This document shows positions 12,801 through 23,584 of a DNA stretch of 64,000 nt, piece by piece. This DNA comes from Asterias amurensis. Lineage: Eukaryota > Echinodermata > Asteroidea > Forcipulatida > Asteriidae. Under the pieces are notes generated by a model that was not told where the DNA came from, ran no database searches, and saw only the letters and a program-made list of their open reading frames with translations. Every line of letters starts with the position of its first letter. The first letter of the stretch is position 1. The translations under genes and the position numbers were made by a program. The DNA is taken from the NCBI RefSeq assembly GCF_032118995.1, contig NC_092656.1, forward strand, positions 12,948,261 through 13,012,260, written 5' to 3'.

Positions 12801-15470
12801 ATGCAAAGTTTACCCCTTGGGATTTTATCAAATTTTAGCTCAATTTCGATAAAGATGCAAGGTTAACCCCTGGCGATTTTATCAAACTTTAGCCCAATTT
12901 CGAAAATAAATCCAAAGTTTACCCCTTGGGATGTTATCAAATTTTAGCCCAGTTTCGACAAAGGTGCAAGGTTTACCCCTGGGGATTTTATCAAAAATAA
13001 TCAATCATGTTGGCCCAATTTCGACAAAGATGCAGGGTTTACCCCTAGGGATTTTATCAAATATTAGCCCAATTTCGACAAAGATGCAAAGTTTACCCCT
13101 TGGGATTTTATCAAATTTTAGCCCAATTTCGACAAGAATGCAAAGTTTACCCCTTAGGATTTTATCAAATTTTAGCCCAATTTCGACAAAGATTCAGGGT
13201 TTACCCGTTGGGATTTTATCAAATTGTAGCCCAATTTCGACAAAAATGCAAAGTTTACCCCTCAGGATTTTATCAAATTTTAGCCCAATTTCGACAAAGA
13301 TGCAGGGTTTACCCCTTGGGTTTTTATCAAATTTAAGCCCAATTTCGACAAAAATGCAAAGTTTACCCCTGAGGATTTTATCAAATTTTAGCCCAATTTC
13401 GATAAAGATGCAAGGTTAACCCCTTGGGATTTGATCAAATTTTAGCCCAATTTCGACAAAAATGCAAAGTAAACCCCTTGGGATTTTATCAACTTTTAGC
13501 CCAATTTCGACAAAGATGCAGGGTTTACCCCTTGGGATTTTATCAAATTTTAGCCCAATTTCGACAAAAATGCAAAGTTTACCCCTTGGGATTTTATCAA
13601 ATTTTAGCCCAATTTCGTTAAAGAGGCAAGGTTAACCCCTTAGGATTTTATCAAATTTTAGCCCATTTTCGACAAAAATGCAAAGTATACCCCTTGGGAT
13701 GTTATCAAATTTTAGCCCAATTTCGACAAAGATGCAAGGTTTACCCCTTGGGATTATATTAATATTTAGCCAAAGTTCGACAAAGATGCAGGGTTTACCC
13801 CCTTGGGATTTTATCAAACTTTAGCCCAATTTCGATAAAGATGCAAAGTTAACCCCTTGGGATTTTATCAAACTTTAGCCCAATTTCGATAAAGATGCAA
13901 GGTTAACCCCTTGGGATTTTATCAAATTTTAGCCCAATTTCGACAAAAATGCAAAGTTTACCCCCTTGGGATTTTATCAAATATTAGCCCAATTTCGACA
14001 AAGATGCAAGGTTTACCCCTTGGGATATAATCAAATATTAGCCCAATTTCGACAAAGATGCAAGGTTTACCCCTTGGGATTTTATTAATATTTAGCCCAA
14101 TTTCGAAAAAGATGTAAGGTTTACCCCTTGGGATTTTTTTCATATTTAGCCCAATTTCGACAAAGATGCAAGGTTTACCCCTTGGGATTTTATCAAATAT
14201 TAGCCCAAGTTCGACAAAGATGCAAGGTTTACCCCTTGGGATTTTATTAATATTTAGCCCAATTTCGACAAAAATGCAATGTTTTGATTTTATAAAATTT
14301 AAGCCAAATTTCGGCAAAAATGCAAAGTTTACCCCTTGGGATGTTATCAAATTTTAGCCCAGTTTCGACAAAGGAGCAAGGTTTACCCCTGGGGATTTTA
14401 TCAAACTTTAGCCCAGTTTTGCAAAAAATGCAAAGTTTACCCCTTGGGATTTTATCAAAAATAATCCATCATGTTGGCCCAATTTCGACAAAGATGCAAA
14501 GTTTACCCCCTTGGGATTTTATCAATTTTTAGCCAAATTTCGACAAAGATGCAAGGTTTACCCCTTGGGATTTTATCAAATATGACCCCAATTTCGACAA
14601 AGATGCAAAGTTTACCCCTTGGGATTTTATCAAATTTTAGCCCAATTTCGATAAAGATGCAAGGTTAACCCCTGGGGATTTTATCAAACTTTAGCCCAAA
14701 ATCGAAAATAAATGCAAAGTTTACCCCTTGGGATGTTATCAAATTTTAGCCCAGTTTCGACAAAGGTGCAAGGTTTACCCCTGGGGATTTTATCCAATTT
14801 TAGCCTAATTTCGACAAAGATGCAATGTTTACCCCTTGGGATTTTATCAAATTTTAGTCCAATTTCGACAAAGATGCAAGGTTTACTCCTGGGGATTTTT
14901 TCAAATATTAGCCCAATTTCGACATAGATGCAAGGTTTAAACCTTGGGATATAATCAAATATTAGCCCAATTTCGACAAAGATGCAAGGTTTACCCCTTG
15001 GGATTTTATTAATATTTAGCCAAAGTTCGACAAAGATGCAGGGTTTACCCCCTTGGGATTTCATCAAATATTAGCCCAAGTTCGACAAAGATGCAAGGTT
15101 TACCCCTTGGGATTTTCTCAAATATGAGCCCAAGTTCGACAAAGATGCAAAGTTTACCCCTTGGGATTTTATCAAATATTAGCCCAAGTTCGACAAAGAT
15201 GCAAGGTTTACCCCTTGGGATTTTATCAAATATTAGCCCAAGTTCGACAAAGATGCAAGGTTTACCCCTTGGGATTTTATTAATATTTAGCCCAATTTCG
15301 ATAAAGATGCAAGGTTAACCCCTTGAGATTTTATCAAATTTAAGCCCAATTTCGGCAAAAATGCAAAGTTTACCCCTGGGGATTTTACCAAAATAATCAA
15401 TTATGTTGGCCCAATTTCGACAAAGATGCAAAGTTTACCCCCTTGGGATTTTAACAATATTGCCCAATTT
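860..15470 (+). repeat. 54-bp satellite array, about 14.6 kb, with higher-order blocks
   Basis: Tandem monomers of about 54 bp run head to tail. The consensus parts in order are GATGCAAGGTTTACCCCTTG, GGATTTTATCAAATTTTAGC and CCAATTTCGACAAA. Monomer variants differ at fixed places (CAAGG/CAAAG/CAGGG, TTTTAG/ATATTAG, GGGATT/AGGATT/GGGATG), and a marker variant carries AATAATCAATCATGTTGGCC. Long blocks recur nearly unchanged at offsets of about 1152, 4088, 4872 and 6510 bp, a sign of higher-order amplification. Because 54 is divisible by 3, open frames run across monomers on both strands (up to 283 codons), encoding an 18-residue repeat. I regard these as by-products of the monomer length. No promoter, intron or domain supports translation. 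Confidence 0.95.
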
Positions 15471-15474
15471 GATT

Positions 15475-15790
15475 AACTTCCATGGGGTATAAAACCTTGC
15501 ATCTATTAGGAAATTTGGCTAAAATTTGATAAAATTCCAAAGGGTTAAACTTTGCATTTTTTTCGAAATAGATCGAAAATTTGATAAAATCCCAAGGGGT
15601 AAGCCTTGCGTCTTTGTCGAAATTGGGCTAAAATTTGATAAAATCCCAAGGGGTAAACCTTGCATCTTTGTCGAAATGGGGTTAAAATTTGATAAATCCC
15701 AAGGGGTTGTTAACCCTGCATCTTTGTCGAAATTGGGCTGCATTTAATTAGTCGGATAAAATGCCCTTGCAACCTTTTGTAACGAAAACT
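15475..15790 (-). repeat. Opposite-orientation satellite monomers at the right end of the array
   Basis: About five monomers read in the reverse sense (AAATCCCAAGGGGTAAACCT, then TGCATCTTTGTCGAAAT). They end in a segment with TAGTCGGATAAAATGCCC and CTTGCAACCTTTTGTAACG. That end segment is the reverse complement of pieces found near 1060-1106 and 1450-1503 at the left end of the array. Array orientation therefore flips here, extending the symmetry of the inverted arms inward. Confidence 0.85.
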
Positions 15791-16102
15791 AATAAAATGG
15801 CTAAGATTTTATATATGAAGGGGAATCGCGGGTAAGTCCTGCAAGTTTCAGCATCATTTTTTCTCTCTCCGATTTGCCTAACTTGCTGTGGCATAAAAAC
15901 CATTGATATTTAGAAGACAGTTGCTGAGTTACAGGTGCTTTGGTGGGGCTTGTTTGGAAACTCAATTTAATCAGAGAAATAATGTCAACTCCTCGCACTC
16001 CATTAAGCCTCCCCTAAAATACCACGTTTATTGGTAAAGAAACAATACGCCGACATTTAAACAAAAATCTGTCCATTAGTTTTCAGCTGTGAATTTTTAT
16101 AT

Positions 16103-16830
16103 TCGCTTTGCCTAAAAAATAGGCGGAAATGAAATATTATCTTAAAAATAGTTTGAAATTAAAAAAAATTTGTGCAGAAAGTTAGTTAGAGTGAAGACCA
16201 GGCATTCAGGGGACTCAAAGTCTGATCGAAACCAGCGTGGTGATCACCCATTAGAACCCTTAAGGGATGGCTAGTCCCGGCCCCTCCTTTACTTTCCGAC
16301 CCGGGATAATCATCCTACCCTAATTTGGGGAGAGACATGACGGACCCCAATCACTTACTGGTGCTAGCAGTAAAAGTCATGTCCCTTTGGTACGGGGCGG
16401 GATTCGAACCGGGTCTCCCAGCTCTGGAACGCACGCAAGCGAACGATCCAGTGCACTGTGTCGCCACAGTGCCCGTTGGTGTTAGGAGGTGATTTAAAAC
16501 ACTACTTAAATAATGCGTTGTTATGACGGCTTAGTAAAAGAAAAAAGATTGGTAGTAGTGGGATTCGAACCCAGGTCAGTAATATCCAAAGCCCACCTCT
16601 TACAGTTTAAGCTACGGGTTCTCTTAGCACAAGTGAGAGATAATGGGTTGTTATGCATCAGAGTGGTTCTGACTTTATTCGTCAGAATAAAAGACGAGCG
16701 AACAGCGCTCTCCCCGAAATCTTAATGTTCTTTTAAGGTTTTCCTTTTTCAAGGTTTCATAAATTGATCATCCGGAAAACTGGGGAGAAAATCCCAGGTG
16801 TTGTGTTTTTGTCAAAATTCGGTTGACTCA
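16103..16830 (-). repeat. Right inverted arm flanking the satellite array
   Basis: Reverse-complement counterpart of 129-862, starting at TGCCTAAAAAATAGGCGGAA and ending near GACAAAAACACAAC (on its minus strand). It holds both tRNA-like segments in minus orientation (GGGATTCGAACC near 16408 and 16560). Unlike the left side, no second copy of the 65-bp terminal repeat is seen beyond it, so its outer end is truncated or was never present. Confidence 0.8.
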
Positions 16831-16844
16831 AAAACAAATCCCTT

Positions 16845-16990
16845 GGGGAGGGGCCTAAGTATTGCACATTTCGAAAATGATTTGAAATTAAATGAAATCC
16901 CAGCAAGCCTTGCAATGTTTTCATAAAATAAAGCGTTTTATTTGACGAAAACTCCCAAGGCGTAAGCCTTGAAATTTGACAAAAATTGTG
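16845..16990 (-). repeat. Degenerate satellite monomers outside the right arm
   Basis: Pieces such as AAATCCCTTGGGGAGG, AAATCCCAGCAAGCCTTGCA and CCCAAGGCGTAAGCCTTG resemble reverse-strand monomers with many changes. They lie beyond the inverted arm, suggesting satellite once extended past it or was carried outward. Confidence 0.55.
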
Positions 16991-16991
16991 A

Positions 16992-17870
16992 TGATCTTAA
17001 TGTAAACTTACACTTTCCTGCATGCTAAAGTTAGACTTTTTTTCGTGGATGCTTTCTGTCTTATTTAGACCGAAAAGAACAGCAAGTTGGAATACTGAGA
17101 GTGCTCATCAAAGGCATGTTTAACGGGATTTCTGTGAACGTTTGAGCTGTCAAAAGGAGAAAATACAAAGTAGCCGCGGTCAAATCACCCTAACAATAGT
17201 CCTCGATTTGTACAAGTTTTATACCATTGGAAAGCCCATTACAAGGGCTTTCTCAGTGTTGGTTTCGTTTCTTGGTTTTATAAGCCTTGTTGCCGGGAAC
17301 ATAGGATTGCTGTTTTGGTTTCATCCGCTCAAACGAAGCTGTGATATAGCGCCACGAAAAGTGATTTGGTGTACTAGTCAAATGTGACTACGCGGTAATC
17401 CAGTCAAAGTAAAATAACAATCTATTGTCGGGTAATTTTGCATTTAGTTTACTTTTCCTTTTGGGATGCTGCTGCCATTTTGTGGCGTGTTGTTCTCGAA
17501 GTTCCCGGTGAAAGGTGGTGTTTATAGTCTTGTTTTGAGTGTGTTTTCAGAACATTGCTGAGAGAACTGTGAACTAGGGCCAAGAACACACCACCCTGAC
17601 TCAGCCTACAACATGTTGACACATGGTGCAAGTGCCGTGTGTATGTTTTGTATTTTTTATTTAGAGTTCCAGCCCTAATGCAGCATTAATGTTTGCACTG
17701 CATGTACGAGAAGATAATGATGTAGATTGAAGATAATGCCGTAGATTATCAACGCCACTGATGTAACCTTTAGTTCGGTATGACCGTTTGTATTGATACG
17801 ACTAACCTTTGCCCTGCAACAGTTGTTCGGGTTTTCAAAACAAGGAGAACATCAGAAAGAATACAAATCA
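16992..17870. other. No gene recognised; unique intergenic DNA
   Basis: Only short open frames are present (none above about 81 codons), with no recognisable domain, clear splice pairing or repeat family. GATGTAGATTGAAGATAATG around 17720 is a small local duplication. Confidence 0.5.
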
Positions 17871-17871
17871 T

Positions 17872-18245
17872 TTAAAGCCATTGGACACTTTCTGAACAGA
17901 ACAAAACTTAAAAGTTCTCAGGTTTACAATTTACTTACAGGGTTTACAGAAGGTAATGGTGAAAGACTTCGCTTGAAATTGTATTTCATGAAATGCTTTA
18001 CTTTTTGAGAAAAAAGTAAAACAATATCAATTCTCGATAGCGAGAACTACGGATTTATTTTAAACAGAATCATGTCATGACACGGCGAAACGTGCAGAAA
18101 CAAGGGTGGGTTTTCCCATTATTTTCTCCCGACTCCGATGACCGATTGAGCCTAAATTTTCACAGATTTGTTATTTTATAAGTTGTGGTACACGAAGTGT
18201 GGGCTTTGGAAAGAACTGTTTAGCGATGTTGTGCGATAGCTTTAA
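17872..18245. mobile_element. TTAA-type MITE, family 3 (TTAAAGCCATT ends)
   Basis: Begins TTAAAGCCATTGGACACTTTC and ends with GCTTTAAA. Internal landmarks AAGTAAAACAATATCAATTC, CTCGATAGCGAGA and TTTTCTCCCGACTCCGATGA recur at 51171-51537 and 34547-35019. It is non-coding and palindromic in outline. Its right TTTAA is shared with the next MITE. Confidence 0.7.
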
Positions 18246-18585
18246 AGGCAGTGGACACTATTGGTAACTACTCAAAATAATTATTGGCTTAATGGTATAA
18301 AACTTCGTGGGAAACAGCTACCTCTGAAGTGACGTAGTTTTCGAGAAAGAAGTAACTTTCCACGAATTTGATTTCGAGACCTCAGGTTTAGAACTTGAGG
18401 TCTCGAAATCAACTATCTAAACGCACACTTCGTGTGACAATGGCTATTTTTTCATTATTATCTCTCAACTTCGATGACCGATTGAGCTCAAATTTTCACA
18501 GGTTTGTTATTTTATGCACATGATCAGATACAGTAACTATGAAGGCTAGTCTTTGACAATTACCAATAGTGTCCACTGCCTTTAA
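18242..18585. mobile_element. TTAA-type MITE, family 1, full-length copy
   Basis: Ends are TTAAAGGCAGTGGACACTAT and its reverse complement ATAGTGTCCACTGCCTTTAA. The body carries the palindrome GAGACCTCAGGTTTAGAACT / TTGAGGTCTCGAAATC and the landmark CTTCGTGTGACAA. This is the most abundant repeat in the window (about 20 copies). No coding capacity; mobilised, if at all, in trans. Confidence 0.85.
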
Positions 18586-19056
18586 CATGTATGTGCTTGA
18601 CAGTTTTGCTCTGGGAAAATGAAAAGATGAAACTTGCTAGCTCAGGCCATTATTAGTACAAACACTGCATGCCCTCCATGTCCAATGGTTACAAATATTG
18701 TACAGTTGTCCGCCAAAAGGTTGATCGTCATTTCCTTTTAAAAAACCATTTCTCGACAGAATTGTGAATCGTTTTCGACATTTTCTTGTAATTAATTAGC
18801 ACTGTAACACAATAGGGGCAATTTGTCCATACTGCATTACGTCACTTTTATTTATGTTATCCCCTCGATCTTAATTAATCACGGTGGTTATATTAAGATC
18901 GAATCAATTCTTGATATATCACAGCACGTATAAATGTACAGGTCTCACGAACATTGAAATGAGCTTTTTAGTTTTTATATCATTGCTCACCAAAACAGGT
19001 TCAAATACAACCTATAAACTTGATTTCACAAGCACGCTTTGCCAACAATGAGTCGA
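18586..19056. other. No gene recognised
   Basis: AT-rich intergenic DNA between two MITEs. There are short open frames only, and no motif or repeat family I could identify. Confidence 0.4.
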
Positions 19057-19447
19057 TTAAAGGAACACGTTGCCTTGGATCGGCCGAGTTGATCTTTGAA
19101 AGGCGTTTTGTGACCGTTTGTTATAAAACGCATGTGGTTAATAAGATGATGTAAAAGTAGAATACAATGATCTACACAAATATGCCTCGAAATTGCGTGG
19201 TTTTCTTTTTACCTCGTCCAATAACACGGTAGGCCATTTATGGGAGTCAACATTTTGACTCGCATAAATGGCCGACCGTGATAGCTCGCGACGTAAAAAG
19301 AAAACCGTGCAATTGTAAGTGATACTTGAGTGGATCATTATATTCTACTTTTAAAACATCTTTCTAACCATGTACATTTCATAACAAACGGTTTCAAACG
19401 CTTTTTATAGACCAACTCGTCCGATCCAAGGCAACGTGTTCCTTTAA
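19057..19447. mobile_element. TTAA-type MITE, family 2 (TTAAAGGAACACGTTGCC)
   Basis: The terminal inverted repeats TTAAAGGAACACGTTGCCTT / AAGGCAACGTGTTCCTTTAA enclose a long palindrome centred on CATTTTGACTCGCATAAATG. A second copy is at 22186-22582. Non-coding. Confidence 0.85.
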
Positions 19448-19795
19448 TAGATATTCTTTTATTAACATGGTGATTCATATACGTCGTCCCTTTAAGTATT
19501 AACATTCTTTTTTTTTTAATCACCGTGGTTTAATTAAAGATTGAGCAAATATTTACTGTCCACAAACCATGTTGGACATTGACCGGTATAATGTGACCAC
19601 TGACGCACTGTGATAACACGGTGACCATCAAACGGACAACGCCCTAAAGGCGAATGCAGAAGAGCTACTTAAGGTTGCTCCTCGGCACTGTTGCTTCATA
19701 AACAGGTATGTGAATGTTGCTGTTGTGGACAGGAAATCGACGGGACTGATCTTGGAAGAAGGAGTTGATCAAGTTCAACTGGTTTTACATTCCAA

Positions 19796-20182
19796 ATGGG
19801 AGTCGGTATTGCAATAGGATTATGCGTGGTATGCTGTTATTGTCGAAAGAAAAAGAAGCGAGGAGATGGAGGTGACGTTGATTCAACTGGAGGTAGCGAT
19901 GATGGCGAGGAAGTGCCAACGTATGAAACGATGATATCCAATGGAGTCAAGAACGTTGCGGATTCTTCAATGGTCAAAATAAACATGAATGGGTCCAGCC
20001 ACTTGCAACATGATTCGGTGGTCTTTAGTTGCGGCGAAGGATGTAACGGTTACAGCAGGCAGAGTGAGTTATCTGAAGTTGCTGTGAGTGATACTGGAAT
20101 AATTCTTTATAACATAGACGACCATGGAAAACAGTGTAACTGCAAGTCGACGCAGACTGACGATGGAGGAGTGCTGCAATGA
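19796..20182 (+). CDS. Possible last exon of a single-pass membrane protein (unrecognised)
   Basis: A 128-codon open frame starts with a hydrophobic run (GVGIAIGLCVVCCYC), followed by a basic stop-transfer cluster RKKKKR and an acidic, Ser-rich tail with YETM, like the membrane segment and cytoplasmic tail of a type I receptor. The frame stays open upstream of the ATG for SSSTGFTFQ before a stop. A CAAG acceptor-like site at about 19775 would fit an exon start, extending the membrane segment to about 22 residues. No extracellular exon was identified upstream, so this may be a terminal exon, a gene fragment or a chance frame. I do not recognise the family. Confidence 0.35.
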   Translation: MGVGIAIGLCVVCCYCRKKKKRGDGGDVDSTGGSDDGEEVPTYETMISNGVKNVADSSMVKINMNGSSHLQHDSVVFSCGEGCNGYSRQSELSEVAVSDTGIILYNIDDHGKQCNCKSTQTDDGGVLQ

Positions 20183-20705
20183 CATTAATGTTCTTATGAC
20201 TTTGGCACTCGCTCAGTAATACAGAACATTCTCCTGAACTACATTCTACGGCATTGTAAGACCAGCAAGGCACGAATACAACTTCAAGGTCTAATGTACA
20301 CTAGCAGAAACAAGTTCCACCAAACGTAGGCAGTTGGCGCAATATGACGCAGTTGCGTGAGGAGTTGAGTAGTGTCGACCGCCATGGAAACTCCAGGTCA
20401 ACGCAAATTGACGATGGAGGGGTACTGCAATGGCATGAATGCATTTCTGACTTTGGCACTCGCTTATACCGAACATTATCATGAACTACATTCTACGGCA
20501 TGGTAAGACTAACTAGGGTGTGAATAACAAAACTTCAAGATTTTGTACACTCACTGGTAGAAATAAATCCAGCCACCAGACAACAGGCGCAACACGGCGG
20601 AGTTTGCGTGAGGAAGTGCCGACAGCCATGGACAATCCAAGTGAACGCGAACTCACGATGGAGGCGTACTGCACATTGGCAACCGCTCATGTGCAGTTTA
20701 AAAAG
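20118..20705 (+). repeat. Tandem triplication of the 3' end of the 19.8-kb open frame
   Basis: A unit of about 240-260 bp starting at (GC)CATGGA...GACGATGGAGG and running through TGACTTTGGCACTCGCT and CTACATTCTACGGCAT occurs from about 20118, 20379 and 20621, the third copy being partial. The first copy overlaps the C-terminal codons of the open frame. Copies 2 and 3 have diverged and are not in an extended frame. Confidence 0.7.
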
Positions 20706-20848
20706 ACACAAGTTATTTTTTCATCTTTGTCAGTGATCTATTAAAGCTTTTCTGGTTGTCTAGATAGATAGCCTCATGCTCAACGAATGTAAGATGTCTG
20801 ATGAATAACTGTGTGGCAGAATGTCAATTGACAACGTTAAATAAAAGT

Positions 20849-21207
20849 TTAAAGGCAATGGGCATTAGTGGTAATAACCAAAATAATTATAAGCATAAAA
20901 CCTTACTTGTTAACGAGTATTGGGGAGAGGTTGATGGTATACATCATTGTGAGAATCGGCTCCCTCTGAAGTGACGTTGTTTTCGAGAAAAAAAGTAACT
21001 TTCTGCGAATTTTATTTCGAGACCTCAGATTTAGAATTTGAGGTCTCGAAATCAAGCAGCACGCAACTTTGTGTGACAAGTGTGTTTTTTCTTTCATTAT
21101 TATCTCGCAACTTCGATAACCGATTGAGCTCAAACTTTCACATTTGTTGAGATACAGCAAGTTAGAAGACTGGTCATTGACAATTACCAATAGTGACCGT
21201 GCCTTAA
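20849..21207. mobile_element. MITE family 1 copy
   Basis: Diverged ends TTAAAGGCAATGGGCATTAG and CAATAGTGACCGTGCCTTAA. The internal palindrome GAGACCTCAGATTTAGAATT / TGAGGTCTCGAAATC is intact. Confidence 0.8.
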
Positions 21208-22185
21208 ATTGGAGGTGGGAAAGAAGTTTCGAGAAATGTAGTGAAAGAGACTTGGTTTATATATATTATTATTTATTTCGGATAGTGATAGTTTTTTTGT
21301 TTCGTTATGTTATAGGCCTATATGTACACCTGGTGTTGGTCTACTTCGTCAACATATTTGTATGTTCTTATCACTAGAAAATTGGCTGCAGTTTTTTGTT
21401 CTCTATTGTGTTAAGAAAGATTATTGTTTCGGTGTGTATGGGTATCCTAATTGGCAGATGTAATGAATGTGTCTTTTTCTCAGCACGTGAACACTGCCAC
21501 GTTTTTGAATCGATGAAATGATGCTAGTACCAAAATGGCACCCGTGTCAAAGAACTGTATACCTGTTGACTGTTTACGAATACTGGTGAACATACTGGTA
21601 TACAACATGTATCGTAATAACAATTTTATACGGAACAAAAATTCGTTCTTTTTGCCCTTACACCAAAGTGTATAAGCACTGTTTACTCAGTACTTTACCG
21701 AGTCCTGTAAAAATCCAAAGGATATTAACATTTGACGCAGGTTCTCGGCAGCTAGTATATACATACTAAAGTGACAAAACAGTTTGAAGACCACGTAGGT
21801 CATAGGATATTGTTTAGAGAGATACTCTCGGCAATAGTATTGGCAAACGCCAGTAAATATATCCAGAGGTTTTCAAAGGAAACAAGATGGCTGCCAATGA
21901 CGTCAGACACTTACTTGATAAGTTGATGACCGATCGGTGAGCCATGTGTATTTTAGTCAATACTTGCCCACAACTTTTGCTTATGACGTCATCGTGACAA
22001 TTATGCAAGATTATTCATTGCTTGACAGGTGACTGAGGCAAGGAGACTTATTATTCAACAGACCACCATTTTAATTTGGAACTAACCTTGTTTATTAATA
22101 TAGGTCTTCTTTGGTGTATTTCTTCTAAAGAGACAAACTTGTAATCATAATATTGTTTACACAAGCTAATTAGAAATTGTTAATC
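21208..22185. other. No gene recognised
   Basis: Intergenic DNA with only short open frames and no repeat family I could place. Confidence 0.4.
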
Positions 22186-22582
22186 TTAAAGGAACACGTT
22201 GCCTTGGATCGGACGAGTTTGTCTATAAAAGCGCTTGTAACCGTTTGATATAAATTGTATATGGTAACTTGGTAAGACAGATGTTGTAAAAGTAGAATAC
22301 AATGATCTACACAAACATGCCTCAAAATTGCGTGGTTTTCCTTTTACCTCGTCGATTAACACGGTCGGCTATTTATGGGAGTCATTTGTTTTACTCCCAT
22401 AAATGGCCAACCGTGTTATTTCGCAAAGTAAAAGGAAAACCATGCAATTTTGAGGCAAATTTGTGTGGATCATTATGTTCTACTTTTGAATTATCTATCT
22501 AACTATATGCATTTCTTTTACAAACGGTTTCAAATGTTTTTCAACGACCAACTCGTCCAATCCAAGGCAACGTTTCCTTTAA
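22186..22582. mobile_element. MITE family 2 copy
   Basis: Same ends and central palindrome as 19057-19447 (TTAAAGGAACACGTTGCCTT; centre around TCATTTGTTTTACTCCCATA). Confidence 0.85.
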
Positions 22583-23088
22583 TCGGGAGTGTATACTTTT
22601 GGTGAATGGCAATGAACCATTGATGATTATAATACTTGGTAATAAGCACTGGAGAGCTGTTGATGTTATAATACGTTGTTAGAAATGACTTTGAAGTATG
22701 TTATTTTAGAGAAATTGGTGATTTTTTTTCACACACAAAAGTGAATCCGAGAAAGGCTTTATGACAGCACACGATTCTATACAACATTTAATGTATTTTT
22801 TCGTTCGTTATTTTTTTTAGCAACGTCGGCGACCAAGTGAACCCATTTCACAGTTTAGGTGTGTTGCATGTGTTGGGACAAACCAACTGTGGGTAATGGT
22901 CTTTGAAAATAATAACCAAAAGTATAAACTGACTTTTAAATAAAACAGTTTGCAATAATTATGCTTCATAAACGTCACAAAAACTGTGTTCACTACTTTT
23001 AATTCATTTGAATAAGTATAACTTAAAAAACAAATGTACAAGGTAAAAGCATGTCAATCATTATTAGAAACATGCAATCAATATGTAG

Positions 23089-23283
23089 GGAGCTTTTAAA
23101 AGAACATTGGGAAATAAAATTTGGGAAAAATCTAAAAACTAACATTTATCTCCTTTTTTTCGAGAGTAATGATTGATTTTTGTTTAATTATATTCGTTCA
23201 TACGAAGACTGTTTTGTTCCGGAGTCGTTACATTATTATTAGTATTTTTGTTTACATTTGTTTAATGTTCCTTTAAAAGCTCC
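23089..23283. mobile_element. Short MITE with GGAGCTTTTAAAAGAACATT ends
   Basis: GGAGCTTTTAAAAGAACATT at the left is matched by AATGTTCCTTTAAAAGCTCC at the right, giving terminal inverted repeats of about 20 bp around 195 bp of non-coding DNA. Single copy in this window. Confidence 0.6.
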
Positions 23284-23454
23284 ATACTGATGTGACATTA
23301 TTACTTACAAAAAAATCCATTTCAACGCTTCTTTGACAGAAAAACCTAAATAAAAACTACCGTTTAGTTAGAGAGCTCTGTCAAATGAAAACTTGTATCA
23401 ATTAATTACTTAATACGTAACAACTTTGAGTTAAATCACGCCACCAGATGTCTT

Positions 23455-23584
23455 TTACGAATTTTCGTAGTGCGAGTGTTCTTCGTCGATGGTTTCATTG
23501 TTTCTTACTTCTAAACCTATTTCTGACGCCGTCACTTTGCTTGTGCTCATTGCTCCTCGAGGTCCCATCTGTCCACTTGCGATC
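23455..23584 (-). CDS. DEG/ENaC gene exon 12 (C-terminal tail and stop)
   Basis: The acceptor follows the pyrimidine tract CTGTCTTTTCTTGTTAAG. Phase joins to exon 11 to give a polar 43-residue cytoplasmic tail ending EEHSHYENS and TAA. The tail is not conserved in the family, so support comes from splice signals and the open frame. Confidence 0.75.

Noticed and set aside
860-15470. Dozens of open frames of 60-283 codons on both strands in the satellite
   Set aside because: All are read-through of a 54-bp (18-codon) tandem unit in several frames and both strands at once, without start context, introns or domain.
860-15470. CRISPR-like array
   Set aside because: Units are contiguous near-identical monomers without unique spacers, in a eukaryotic genome.
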